Assembly: GCA_910586005.1 (NCBI GenBank)
Contig: CAJUHG010000007.1
Coordinates: 1 to 64,000 of the forward strand
Direction of reading: 5' to 3'
Source of the DNA: an uncultured Lachnospiraceae bacterium
Lineage (GTDB): Bacteria; Bacillota; Clostridia; Lachnospirales; Lachnospiraceae
DNA length: 64,000 nt
The position numbers and the translations under genes are program-made. Each line of letters opens with the position of its first letter. The stretch's first letter is position 1. Below the pieces are notes generated by a model, which was not told where the DNA came from, made no database searches, and saw nothing but the letters and a program-made list of their open reading frames with translations. Shown in pieces: positions 7,317-16,935 of this stretch.

Positions 7317-10300
7317 CTAATACTTACTTTTATTTTTTACAGAATAAATGGATGTTATTATTACTGCTGCTGATAACAACAATAGTAAAATATAAAGTTC
7401 TATAGAATCATTATCTCCTGTTGCTGGTCTATTTGTATTTTCCATTGTTGCATCTGTATTAGTTTTCTCATTCTGTGAATTGTTATCTGTATCAGTTTCT
7501 TTTCCATTCTGTGAATGATTGTCTGTTGTATGATTGTCTGTTGTATGATTGTCAGGCGTTTTATTCTCATTGTTATCTTGCTCTTCCTCTTTTGCCTTTG
7601 TAACAGTAAGTATTGTCTCCACATCTCCCGCAGTGTAGGAAAGTCTAATTTTATGTTTCTTTACAGAAAGAGTATTTAGATACTCTCCGTTTATGGAAAG
7701 AATCGTAGAACCTTCTTTCAATGTGTAATTAGAAGTAGACAAAATTATCCCATCTACTGCTACACTTTTTAACTCTGACAATACGCCTGTACATTGAATT
7801 ATAGCATTCGTATCTTTTCCTATTGTATAGATAAAATCTGTGCCATCTACAATAATTTCTGCCTGCTTACTAATTTGAATCTGTATCTCATACCGTTTAT
7901 AATTGACAGTATCTTGATAAATAGCAGTTGCTGTAACAATCCCTCCTATAATCAAATTTTCATCTCTATTTTTCCAAGCCCATCCCTCTGGTAATGAAAT
8001 ATCTTTTATTTTATAAATATCCTTGGCAGCTTCTATTTTTGTAGCTTTTCCTATTGGTGTATTATCTGGTTTTTCCTTTTTTAAAATGGTAAAATCTGCC
8101 GTTGCTATCACTTTGTGATAATTTTCTGTCTCACCAAATGTTGCTTTCACTGTATAATCTCCAGCATTTATGGGAACTTCCTTTGTATAGCTGCTGTCCT
8201 TGGCAGTTTTTTGTTTGTATTCATAAGATACTTGATTTATTCCATTGGTTTCCGATTTAGCTACTGGAACATTTGCATTTTTATTATCTGGACTATATTC
8301 CCAATCTTTTAAAGTCACACTTCCTTCACCTTTGGCTTTTTCTACATCAATGGTTATTTTCTTAGATATTTCATAATAATTATTACTTTCTTCCATATGA
8401 GCTGTAATGATTGCTGTACCTGCCCCTTCAATATGTACCTTTCCACTCTTAGTTACCGTTATAACTTTCTTATTATCAGAACGATAAGTTACCTCAGATT
8501 CTCCTATTTTAGAGACTTGCAAATTAAAATCTGCTTCTCCATAGGTTTTCTTTGATACCTCACGAATCGAAAGACTAGGTGTTGCCTTTGTAATTCTAAA
8601 ATCTGCTGTTGCTATCACTTCCTGATAATTTTCCGTTTCACTAAAAACTGCTTTTACTGTATAAGTTCCAATAGTTGCTGGCACTCTGTTTGTATAACTA
8701 CTATCTTCTGCATTCTTTAATTTATACTGATATGATACTTGAGATGTTCCATTGGTTTTAGATTTTACTACTGGAACATTTGCATTTTTATTATCTGGAC
8801 TATATTCCCAATCTTCTAAAGTTACACTTCCTTCACCTTTGGCTTTCGATACCACAATTTCCACCTGTATCTCTTCCGCAGCATAATAATTTTCTGTTGC
8901 TGCCATTGATACTGTAATAAGAGCTGTACCTGCTTTTTTAATAGTCACCAGACCATTTTCTTTTATATTTATTACATCTTTACCAGAAGTTAATGCATAT
9001 TTTAAGTTACCTTCTCCAATTTTTGATATATTTAAAACAAATGATTGATCTCCATAAGTCTTAATATATCGCTCTGCTCCGCTAATCTGAGCTTTCGCTT
9101 TTGTAATAGTAAAATCTGTTTCTACACTTACAGCATTATAATTTTCTGTTGCTGGAAATAACGCCTTAACTGTATAGGTTCCAACTTTTACAGGAATCTC
9201 TTTTTGATAGTTCTCATCTTTTGCATCTTTTCGTTTATATTGGTAAGTAACAAAATCTGTTCCATTAGTTTCAGATACAGAGACTGGAAGTTTCGCATTG
9301 TTATTTTGGGGATGGTATACCCACCCTTCTTGAGTAATGGAAGCACTGCCTTTTGCTTTTGCTACTGAGATATTCACTAACATAAATTCCTCTTGATAAG
9401 TATCTGTTTGAGTGGTAGAAACTTTGATAATTGCATCTCCTGCTTTATCAATAGATACTTTTCCATCTGCTGCAACTGATACCACATCGTTGCCTTTGAA
9501 TACTTGATAAGAAATTTGCCCATCTCCTTTTTGTGTAATATCTAGGTAAAAATCCTTATCTCCATAAATTTTCTCCCAATTTTCGGTTCCACTGATTTCA
9601 GGGGAAAATCGGTTCACGCTAAACTTTTTAGGATAACTGGTAGTCCCTCCACGATAATTGGTAGTTTCTGTTACCTCTGCAATCATTTCATAATTTCCTG
9701 GTTTTAAAGTCTCTGGTTCTATCTCTTTCCATTCTTGATATTCTTCTCCACTATCCACTTCCCGATATTTGTAAGTGATTTCTCCATCTCCTTTATAATC
9801 AGGCAAAGATGGTGTAGGAACAGCAGAGCCATATTGGTAACTTTCCATTTGGATATCAATAGCATTGGGAAATTCTACTTTTCGAATGGTAACGGTTGTC
9901 TTTGGTTGTATCAGCACATAATTTCCACTATCTGCACCTGCAAGTTTCAATCCTGTAAAAGTAACTGGTTTATCAACTCCAACATCTGCATCTTCCATAA
10001 ATGCTTTTACTTCTGACTTATCTAAGGAAACATCGTCTATACTGCTATATGCCACTAACACCCAATGATCCATATTAGTAATGGTTGTTTGGTCTAAGGG
10101 AACCTCTCTCTTGCCATTGTAATAATAAGATTGAAGAACAATATTCTCTACAGTAGCTTCTTTTTGGATAATTTCTCCATCTGTCAAAGAAAAATCCTCT
10201 GGCGCAATATAATTTGAAGCGTCTAATCCAGCCATTTTATAAGTCACTGTAATCGTTTTATTTTTCCCTGCATGTTTGGTATCGTAGCTGGCTTGGGCAG

Positions 10301-11651
10301 ATAAAATTACGATATCATCTTTTACTAAATTTTTTATCGTAACTTCTGGAGTTTTTACATTTGTAGAAGTATCATATACTCTACTTTTTTCAACTGTGGT
10401 ATCTACTTCCAACTGTAAAGGTGTAATCTCATAATCTTGATACCATTGTTCAGAATAGTAATGGTCTGTGTCCTCTGGTATTAACTTTACAAAACATTTG
10501 TAATTTCCTACATCAACTGGCATCTCCTCCAATTTTGTCCAGTTACTGGTATGATAACCAGAATACTCAATACTAGCAATACCCTCATAAGAATTTTCCA
10601 ATACTGCATGTTTTCCAGTTCCATCATAAGTAAAGCTAGTCACAATCTCTTGTTTTATAGATGTCAAATCTATTCTTTGTTTTTGAATTTGATAGGTTAA
10701 TTCCTTTTCTCCCTCTACATTTGGTCCTTTTCCAACAAGATTGACATATCCTGTACCTACTTCGGTACAGTTCTTGCCCTCTATAAACTGTAATTCATAA
10801 GTATCTTCTGGCATAGTATAACTGCTGTTTGCCACATATGCTCCCTGTGGCAGCACAGGATTTCCTGTCCATACTGCTGAACTTTCCCCATATAAGCCCA
10901 AAATTGCATTGTTCAAGGACATCTTACGAACTTTAAAGGAAAAGGAATCATAACCAGCTGCCATTTCTGCCACTTCTGATAAGCTATCATCTAAAGTAAT
11001 TTTTACTGTATATTCACCGGCATCTTTTGGCGTTCCTTGAATTAAATTTCCATCCTGAAACCACTGAATGGTATAGGCATCTCCCACCAATTCATTCGCA
11101 GAAGTATTTTCAATTCTTACATAAAAATCCAGACTTTGGCGCAGTCTTTCATCTGATAAATCCATATTAGGTTTCCAAGTCTCACCACCAACACGGGAAT
11201 GTATATAGAGTTGTTTAATTGCTGTTCGACTTGTTTCTGGATTCTCTTGGCTTTCTTCTGGATTCTTTCTATTTTCCTCAAGATAGACTTGATTTGTATC
11301 TTCCTCCTGATTTTCTTTTAGATTCTCTTGTATTATTTCTTCTTTCTGATTCTCTTTTGTTATTTCTTCTTTCTGATTCTCTTGTATTATCTCTTCTTCC
11401 TGATTTTCTTGGCTTTCTTCCTGCTGTTCCTGATTTTCCTCTGGATTCTTTACATGATTGCTTATCCCTTCCCTTTGATTTTCTTCTACTTCTTTCTGAT
11501 TTTCTTCTAATGTCACAACATGTTGTAATAGAGCTGGCTCCTTTTCTTCTGCTGCTTTTGAAAATATAAAAGAGCCGTTAAAATTACCAAAAATAACTGC
11601 CACCATCAGCAAGGCAAGCATTTTCTTCCATTTTGTTTTTTGATTTTTCAA
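7317..11651 (-). CDS. Large repetitive Ig-like cell-surface protein
   Basis: A 1444-residue secreted protein. Residues 1 to about 33 are a signal peptide (KKMLALLMVAVIF...SKA-AEE). Residues about 40-140 are a low-complexity Glu/Gln/Asn spacer built on ENQKEE. Then come MBG/YDG-like beta domains (QLYIHS, FTYDGTGK, RVYDTSTN) and, at about 690-1210, three repeats of a roughly 170-residue unit combining a BIG2-like domain (GxxxVxIxKAGxAxIxVS) with an MBG-like domain (KAKGEGSVTL.DWEYSPDNKNANVPV). A Thr/Asn/Asp-rich stretch leads to RPATGDND, a hydrophobic helix and KNKSKY, resembling a sortase anchor with a non-LPXTG signal. The start is TTG at 11651 after AAGGAGG. Ligand and role are unknown; adhesion or a wall-associated role is a guess. 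Confidence 0.82.
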   Translation of the reverse strand: MKNQKTKWKKMLALLMVAVIFGNFNGSFIFSKAAEEKEPALLQHVVTLEENQKEVEENQREGISNHVKNPEENQEQQEESQENQEEEIIQENQKEEITKENQKEEIIQENLKENQEEDTNQVYLEENRKNPEESQENPETSRTAIKQLYIHSRVGGETWKPNMDLSDERLRQSLDFYVRIENTSANELVGDAYTIQWFQDGNLIQGTPKDAGEYTVKITLDDSLSEVAEMAAGYDSFSFKVRKMSLNNAILGLYGESSAVWTGNPVLPQGAYVANSSYTMPEDTYELQFIEGKNCTEVGTGYVNLVGKGPNVEGEKELTYQIQKQRIDLTSIKQEIVTSFTYDGTGKHAVLENSYEGIASIEYSGYHTSNWTKLEEMPVDVGNYKCFVKLIPEDTDHYYSEQWYQDYEITPLQLEVDTTVEKSRVYDTSTNVKTPEVTIKNLVKDDIVILSAQASYDTKHAGKNKTITVTYKMAGLDASNYIAPEDFSLTDGEIIQKEATVENIVLQSYYYNGKREVPLDQTTITNMDHWVLVAYSSIDDVSLDKSEVKAFMEDADVGVDKPVTFTGLKLAGADSGNYVLIQPKTTVTIRKVEFPNAIDIQMESYQYGSAVPTPSLPDYKGDGEITYKYREVDSGEEYQEWKEIEPETLKPGNYEMIAEVTETTNYRGGTTSYPKKFSVNRFSPEISGTENWEKIYGDKDFYLDITQKGDGQISYQVFKGNDVVSVAADGKVSIDKAGDAIIKVSTTQTDTYQEEFMLVNISVAKAKGSASITQEGWVYHPQNNNAKLPVSVSETNGTDFVTYQYKRKDAKDENYQKEIPVKVGTYTVKALFPATENYNAVSVETDFTITKAKAQISGAERYIKTYGDQSFVLNISKIGEGNLKYALTSGKDVINIKENGLVTIKKAGTALITVSMAATENYYAAEEIQVEIVVSKAKGEGSVTLEDWEYSPDNKNANVPVVKSKTNGTSQVSYQYKLKNAEDSSYTNRVPATIGTYTVKAVFSETENYQEVIATADFRITKATPSLSIREVSKKTYGEADFNLQVSKIGESEVTYRSDNKKVITVTKSGKVHIEGAGTAIITAHMEESNNYYEISKKITIDVEKAKGEGSVTLKDWEYSPDNKNANVPVAKSETNGINQVSYEYKQKTAKDSSYTKEVPINAGDYTVKATFGETENYHKVIATADFTILKKEKPDNTPIGKATKIEAAKDIYKIKDISLPEGWAWKNRDENLIIGGIVTATAIYQDTVNYKRYEIQIQISKQAEIIVDGTDFIYTIGKDTNAIIQCTGVLSELKSVAVDGIILSTSNYTLKEGSTILSINGEYLNTLSVKKHKIRLSYTAGDVETILTVTKAKEEEQDNNENKTPDNHTTDNHTTDNHSQNGKETDTDNNSQNEKTNTDATMENTNRPATGDNDSIELYILLLLLSAAVIITSIYSVKNKSKY
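8067..9610 (-). repeat. Three tandem ~505-520-bp repeats within the surface-protein gene
   Basis: The string coding for KAKG-x-x-S-(V/I)T...W-Y-P recurs at about 8305, 8811 and 9325, giving a period of roughly 510 bp. Copies at 8305 and 8811 are nearly identical in DNA over the DWEYSPDNKNANVPV region; the third is more diverged. Confidence 0.8.
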
Positions 11652-11732
11652 ATGTTTTTCCCTCCTTATTTACACCTTTATTGATAGTTAATTTTAAAAT
11701 CAATCATTTGTCAAAATTTTACTAATATAGTT

Positions 11733-11787
11733 AAAGCGGATATTCACAATACCCGCATGGCATGATATCCGTTTCGCTGCTTATTCA
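11733..11787 (-). repeat. Dispersed palindromic repeat, family C, copy 1
   Basis: Inverted repeat AGCGGATAT (11735-11743) / ATATCCGTT (11765-11773) around CAATACCCGCATGGC, followed by TCGCTGCTTATTC. The reverse complement of 33862-33935 has the same order of elements. It sits in the 410-bp gene-free interval between the surface protein and the response regulator, which holds no other gene. Confidence 0.6.
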
Positions 11788-11970
11788 TAACCTCATAGCT
11801 GCTATGGCAGCTTAGTCTCTGTGATATGGAAGCGGGAACTTTCTTGATGAGGTTAAATATTTTAGTAAAAATTTAAATTTTGTTTAAACAATATGATTAT
11901 ATCAGCCAAAAATATCTATTCAATCTTTTTGGGATAAATGACATTTTTTAGGGATAAACAGAAAAAAGAA

Positions 11971-11999
11971 TTGCATTATAAACATATTTTGTTTATGAT
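11971..11999 (+). promoter_or_regulatory. Sigma-A-type promoter of the two-component operon
   Basis: TTGCAT at 11971-11976 and TATGAT at 11994-11999 are separated by 17 bp, about 65 bp upstream of the response regulator start codon. Confidence 0.6.
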
Positions 12000-12063
12000 A
12001 TCAAAGAGAGAATAATGCCTGCATTCCCATCACAATGTATAATAAATTTAGAGGTATATTTTT

Positions 12064-12792
12064 ATGAAAATTGCTATTATAGATGATGAAAAAACAGAAG
12101 GAATCAATTTAAATAAAATACTAGAACATTGGGCAAATGAAAATTATTTAGATATCTCTTGTGATTATTTCTCAAATGGAAAGGATTTTCTTATTGCCGT
12201 TAATTCTATATTATATGATATTGTATTTATGGATATCTATATGAAAGAACCTAATGGCATTCAAACAGCGATACAAATGCGCCAAAAATGTCCCAATTGT
12301 TGTCTTATTTTTCTTACTTCTAGCCAAGAACATATGCTGGAAGCTTTTCCATGTCATGCATTTGACTATCTTTTAAAACCTTTAGATTATAAACGACTTA
12401 TTCAAACACTTTCTGACTTTCTACGTATCTTTCCTGAAGAACAGCATTATCTCAATCTTCCTTTTGGAAAACAAACAGTTCCTATTCTTTATTCTCATTT
12501 AGAATATGTGTTTACTGATTCAAATTACTGCATTGTACAAGCAAGGGAAACCTATCGCTGTCGCATTCCTTTTCATAAATTAAAAACACTTTTAGAAGAA
12601 GATGAGCGTTTCTGTATCATTAATCGAGGAATTATTGTAAATCTAGATTATGTAGAAACTATGGAGGATTTTGTCTGTTGGATGAAAAATGGAACTTCAT
12701 TTCCAATAAATACAAGAAAAAATGCAGAATTAAAACAACTATTAATTACTTATCGTTTTAATATTAGAAGAAAACTTCTATTAAGGAGGTAG
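12064..12792 (+). CDS. LytTR-family response regulator
   Basis: A 242-residue regulator of the AgrA/ComE type. The receiver domain (1 to about 120) has the acidic pocket IIDDE, phosphorylation site D57 in VFMDIYM, T85 and K105. A LytTR DNA-binding domain occupies about 140-240. The ribosome binding site AGAGG precedes the ATG. It is followed after 4 bp by its histidine kinase, so the two form one operon. No agrB/agrD-like peptide genes are present nearby; the divergent surface protein gene is a plausible but unproven target. Confidence 0.9.
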   Translation: MKIAIIDDEKTEGINLNKILEHWANENYLDISCDYFSNGKDFLIAVNSILYDIVFMDIYMKEPNGIQTAIQMRQKCPNCCLIFLTSSQEHMLEAFPCHAFDYLLKPLDYKRLIQTLSDFLRIFPEEQHYLNLPFGKQTVPILYSHLEYVFTDSNYCIVQARETYRCRIPFHKLKTLLEEDERFCIINRGIIVNLDYVETMEDFVCWMKNGTSFPINTRKNAELKQLLITYRFNIRRKLLLRR

Positions 12793-12796
12793 AAGA

Positions 12797-14122
12797 ATGG
12801 ATTGGATGGACTATATTAACACTGTTATTTCTTATGCTCTTATTATTCCAGGAGCTATAATTTGTATGTTCCCTGTAAGAAAACATTTGCGCATTCCTAA
12901 AAAAATACTTTTCCTAATTTTATTTCCAAGTTTGATTCTTTATAGTTTTCTAATGCCATTTATTGAAAGACAAATTAATTTCATAAGTCCTAATACATTA
13001 TTTCTATTAACCATAGCTTTCTGCTCTATAGGATATTTTGTAATTGTTGACTTAGAAAACATTAAATTATTTTATTTAGTTATGTCCAGCATAGCTCTGC
13101 TTTCTTTTGGTGGACTAGCGTATTTTATGGTGGAAGCCTATATCATAAATCATAATTTAGAAACGCCCTTTTATGATACTGGTATGGTTTTCCAATGGAA
13201 TGTAACTATTATTTTAACATGTTTTATTTTCTTTCCTTTTCTCTATAAAAAAACTGCTTGGACTTTAGAAAATTTCCATTCAAAATCTATATGGAATATG
13301 GTATGGATTATTCCTGCATTAATCACTTTTTGTAACCATATGATGATTCCAATAAATTATAAAAATGCAACCATTGGGCGTATTTTTAACCTTTATTTAC
13401 TTGTAGATATTACCCTTTTAATACTCTTTTTACTATTTCAGTTTATGTTTTATTGTATTGCACAAAACTTGATTGAGAAAAATGAACATGAAAAAAGAAC
13501 ACAACTTTTGCAAATTCAATCTAGTCAATACCATACACTACTTACTTACATAGAACAAACTCGCAAGTTGCGACACGATTTCCGCCACACAGCACATACG
13601 CTTCTTTCTCTTGCCCAAGAGGGAGAGATAAAAAAGATTTTGCACTATCTAGAAGAATACAATCAGGAATTAGATTCTTATTCTCCACTTTATTTTTGCA
13701 AACATTCGGCTGCCAATGCCATTTTAGCCTATTATATGGGTTTGGCAGCCTCTCAAGATATTCAGACAAATTGGAATATTGACTTACCAGAACAAATTCA
13801 TATTTCTGAAATAGATCTATGTGCTATGTTGGGAAATCTTTTAGAAAATGCCCTTCAGGGCTGCATAACTGTATCACCTTTGCAGCGGTTTATAAACTTA
13901 TCTATTGATTTGACAAAAAATCATGAACTCTATTTAGTATGTGTCAACAGTTTTAATGGAATTGTTAAAAAGTCCCAGCACAAATATCTATCTACCAAAA
14001 AAGATGGCAATGGAATTGGTTTGCTGTCTATTATGATTACTGTTGAAAAATATAATGGAATTGCTCGATTTTACCACTCAGAATCAGAATTTTACTCAGA
14101 AATTATGTTAAAACTTTCCTAA
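12797..14122 (+). CDS. GHKL sensor histidine kinase (AgrC-like)
   Basis: A 441-residue membrane kinase. The first ~220 residues contain about six hydrophobic segments. A cytoplasmic region has the H-box RKLRHDFRHT, the N-box MLGNLLENAL and the G-box KDGNGIGLLSI of HATPase_c_5 (GHKL) kinases. The start is preceded by AAGGAGG, which overlaps the end of the response regulator gene, so the genes are probably translationally coupled. The ligand is unknown; peptide sensing is common in this family. Confidence 0.88.
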   Translation: MDWMDYINTVISYALIIPGAIICMFPVRKHLRIPKKILFLILFPSLILYSFLMPFIERQINFISPNTLFLLTIAFCSIGYFVIVDLENIKLFYLVMSSIALLSFGGLAYFMVEAYIINHNLETPFYDTGMVFQWNVTIILTCFIFFPFLYKKTAWTLENFHSKSIWNMVWIIPALITFCNHMMIPINYKNATIGRIFNLYLLVDITLLILFLLFQFMFYCIAQNLIEKNEHEKRTQLLQIQSSQYHTLLTYIEQTRKLRHDFRHTAHTLLSLAQEGEIKKILHYLEEYNQELDSYSPLYFCKHSAANAILAYYMGLAASQDIQTNWNIDLPEQIHISEIDLCAMLGNLLENALQGCITVSPLQRFINLSIDLTKNHELYLVCVNSFNGIVKKSQHKYLSTKKDGNGIGLLSIMITVEKYNGIARFYHSESEFYSEIMLKLS

Positions 14123-14154
14123 AGTTATAGACGGAACTTTAGTTAGATTTTTTT
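14119..14154 (+). terminator. Terminator between convergent kinase and YjbR genes
   Basis: CTAAAGTT (14119-14126) pairs with AACTTTAG (14135-14142), followed by TTAGATTTTTTT. It overlaps the last codons of both convergent genes. Confidence 0.7.
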
Positions 14155-14480
14155 CCCACAATTAAATCATAACTTTCCGCAATCATACGTTTGATTTCTT
14201 CCTCTGGGATTGTTCCATCCAAGATAATAGAATTCCAATGTTCTTTATTTTGATGATACCCTGGCAATACAGATGAATATGCACTGCGCCAAAAATCCCG
14301 CCATTTCGGATCTACTTTCACATTTACCCATATATGTCCATTTCTCTCATAAGTCCACGCAAAGGCTTTTTTATTTTTACGGTATCGCAAAAGAACCCAA
14401 TTATCATCTCGGAAGGGCGTATCTATATATACATCTGAAAAAGTCATTCCAAAATTCAAAATTTCTTTTCGCTCTTTCAT
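14139..14480 (-). CDS. MmcQ/YjbR family protein
   Basis: A 113-residue YjbR-like protein: TPFRDDNWVLLRYRKNKKAFAWTYERNG, then WVNVKVDP and a C-terminal EHWNSIILDGTIPEEEIKRMIAESYDLI, as in the double-wing CyaY-like fold of this family. It has a proposed DNA-binding role but no firm function. No strong ribosome binding site precedes the ATG. It lies downstream of topB on the same strand. Confidence 0.85.
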   Translation of the reverse strand: MKERKEILNFGMTFSDVYIDTPFRDDNWVLLRYRKNKKAFAWTYERNGHIWVNVKVDPKWRDFWRSAYSSVLPGYHQNKEHWNSIILDGTIPEEEIKRMIAESYDLIVGKKSN

Positions 14481-14548
14481 ATCATTTTTAAGTTGTCACC
14501 TTAACTTTCGCTAGTTAAGAAAAATGCAACCTTTTTCCTTTCTACTTA

Positions 14549-16783
14549 TTAGGCTTTATTATTTTTTACAATTATCAATTTTGCAAGGGCATCTGCAAAT
14601 GCATGATTTACGGGTTCCTTTGCTTCCTGTTGTATCTTATGCATATACTTGGAAACATCTTTTTTGGAAACTCCACCACCACTTTCTTTCTTACGTTTCT
14701 CAAAAGCGGACAATTTTTCTCGATAACCACATGCACAAATAAAACGTTGATTTTCACCCTCTCCAACTAATTCCATTTTTTTATGGCATTGAGGACAACG
14801 AGCATTTGTAATTTTAGATAGAGTTTTATGATAGCCACATTCTCTATCTTGGCATACTAACATGCGTCCATTTTTATGATTTACTTCTAATAACAATTTT
14901 CCACATTCAGGACATTTCTTTCCTGTTATATTATCGTGTCGATAAGTTTTAGAAGAAATTGCAATATCTTTTACAATATTTACTGTATAATTTCTAATTT
15001 CTGCCTCAAAATCTTTCTTTTTTGCCTTTCCCTTAGCAATATCTGCAAGTTCCTGTTCCCATTTTGCGGTCAATTCTGGAGAAGTCAAACCTTGAGGTGC
15101 TAACTCTAATACTTGTTTTCCCTTCGAAGTTAAATAAATATATTGTTCCTTTTTCTCTATCATAAAACTATGAAATAACTTCTCAATAATATCTGCACGA
15201 GTGGCAACTGTCCCAAGACCTCCTGTTTCACCCAAAGTCTTTTTTAACCCCTTATCTGTACTTTCCATATATTTCACTGGATTTTCCATAGCTGCAAGTA
15301 GTGTAGCTTCTGTAAAAGGTACAGGTGGTTTTGTTTTACCTTCTATTATTTTTCCTTCTTTCAATACTATTTTTTGCCCTTTGCTAAAATCAGGCATATT
15401 CTCTATGATAGTCTCTTTTGTTCTATCTCCTTCAGTGATACCTTCTTCCTCTTCTTGTAATATTCCTGAAGTTTCTTGTAGCCTTCGAATTTCTTGCCAT
15501 CCATACGTTTCTATTATTTTTCCTTTCACAGAAAAATGCTCTCCCTCACAAAGAATTGTCACCTCCGTTTGCTGATACTCACAAGGTGGAAGTAACACTG
15601 CAAGAAACCGCGACACCACAAGCTCATATATTTTACGCTCTCCATATTCCAATTCACTAAAACGAATCTCTTGTTCTGTGGGAATAATAGCATGATGATC
15701 AGAAACTTTTTTATCATCCACAAAAGATTTATTTCCTTTTATAGGTAATTTTAATAATTTATTACAAATAGAAGCATAAGCTCCTCCTCGACAAGCTTTC
15801 ACACGTTCTGGCAAAGTATCTACAAGATCTGCAGTAAGATATTTAGAATCTGTTCGAGGATAGGTAACTACTTTATAGTGTTCATACAATCGCTGCATAT
15901 AGTCTAAAGTTTGTTTTGCTGAAAAACCAAATAATTTATTTGCATCTTGCTGTAAAGAAGTTAAATCATACAATTGAGGGGCATAAGATTTCTGTTGTTT
16001 TTTCCTTACCTCTTCTACTACTCCAATACTATTTACTGTTTTTTCTAAGATTTTTTGGATTTCCTCTTTAGAATAAGTAGTGGTAGTATTATTCTTAGAC
16101 TTCCAATTCCAAAAAATTCCATTTCCTTTCACCTTTAATCCATAATATTCCTTAGGTTGAAATGCCTTTCTTTGGGCTTCTCTTTTTGCAATCATGGCAA
16201 GTGTGGGGGTTTGAACCCTACCACAGGAAAGTTGAGCATTATGCTTTACTGTTAAAGCTCTTGTAGCATTTAATCCCACTAGCCAATCTGCTTCTGCTCT
16301 TGCCACAGCCGCTTCATATAATTTCTGATACTCTTTCGCATCCTTTAAATTTGCAAATCCTTGTCTAATTGCCTTGTCTGTTACAGAAGAAATCCATAAT
16401 CGTTTCATTGGTTTTCGCACTCCTGCTTTTTGAATAATCCAACGTGCCACCAATTCTCCTTCTCTTCCTGCGTCTGTTGCTATAATAATCTCATTGATAT
16501 CTTTCCGATACATTTGAGTTTTCACTGTTTGATACTGTTTTCCAGTTTTTTTAATCACTTGTATTTCCAATTTTTCTGGAAGCATAGGCAAAGTTTCCAT
16601 TTTCCAAGTTTTCCATTGTTCTCCATAACTTTCTGGGTCTGATAGTTCCACCAAATGTCCAAGTGCCCAAGTCACCACATAATTTTTCCCCTCTAGAAAT
16701 CCATTCCCCCCTTGTTTACATCCTAAAACTCTGGCAATATCTCTTCCCACACTAGGTTTTTCTGCTATAACCAATGATTTCAT
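14549..16783 (-). CDS. topB: DNA topoisomerase III
   Basis: A 744-residue type IA topoisomerase that relaxes negative supercoils and decatenates DNA through a 5'-phosphotyrosine link. The Toprim domain (SLVIAEKPSVGRDIARVLG, ATDAGREGELVARW) is followed by the topoisomerase core with the catalytic Tyr in VTYPRTDSKYL near residue 310. The C-terminus holds two four-cysteine zinc-finger-like modules (KKCPECGKLL...CQDRECGYH; ARCPQCHKKM...CACGYREKL). Length and domain order match Firmicute TopB. Confidence 0.95.
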   Translation of the reverse strand: MKSLVIAEKPSVGRDIARVLGCKQGGNGFLEGKNYVVTWALGHLVELSDPESYGEQWKTWKMETLPMLPEKLEIQVIKKTGKQYQTVKTQMYRKDINEIIIATDAGREGELVARWIIQKAGVRKPMKRLWISSVTDKAIRQGFANLKDAKEYQKLYEAAVARAEADWLVGLNATRALTVKHNAQLSCGRVQTPTLAMIAKREAQRKAFQPKEYYGLKVKGNGIFWNWKSKNNTTTTYSKEEIQKILEKTVNSIGVVEEVRKKQQKSYAPQLYDLTSLQQDANKLFGFSAKQTLDYMQRLYEHYKVVTYPRTDSKYLTADLVDTLPERVKACRGGAYASICNKLLKLPIKGNKSFVDDKKVSDHHAIIPTEQEIRFSELEYGERKIYELVVSRFLAVLLPPCEYQQTEVTILCEGEHFSVKGKIIETYGWQEIRRLQETSGILQEEEEGITEGDRTKETIIENMPDFSKGQKIVLKEGKIIEGKTKPPVPFTEATLLAAMENPVKYMESTDKGLKKTLGETGGLGTVATRADIIEKLFHSFMIEKKEQYIYLTSKGKQVLELAPQGLTSPELTAKWEQELADIAKGKAKKKDFEAEIRNYTVNIVKDIAISSKTYRHDNITGKKCPECGKLLLEVNHKNGRMLVCQDRECGYHKTLSKITNARCPQCHKKMELVGEGENQRFICACGYREKLSAFEKRKKESGGGVSKKDVSKYMHKIQQEAKEPVNHAFADALAKLIIVKNNKA

Positions 16784-16830
16784 ATTTTTAATTCCTACTT
16801 TCTATATTTATAATATGCAAGCTCCACGCT

Positions 16831-16890
16831 AATCCTCACTTTGCTTTCGCGTAAATTAAGGCCATCACAAAAAAATTGTGACAGCCCTTA
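16831..16890 (+). repeat. Dispersed intergenic motif, family D, with adjoining hairpin
   Basis: AATCCTCACTTTGCTTTCGC followed by GTAAATTAAG at 16831-16860. Related copies lie at 18204-18230, 51590-51617 and 60970-60993. Here it runs into an imperfect hairpin (AAGGCCATCACAA / TTGTGACAGCCCTT), a possible terminator for the minus-strand zinc-ribbon gene. Confidence 0.5.
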
Positions 16891-16935
16891 TTTACCAGTA
16901 ATGACTTCTAAGAATATTTAAGTCTTTTAAATATT

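Noticed and set aside
11219..11569. Plus-strand ORF of 116 codons opposite the surface-protein gene
   Set aside because: It is a shadow of the ENQKEE repeats on the other strand, with Leu/Phe/Asp-biased composition and no ribosome binding site.
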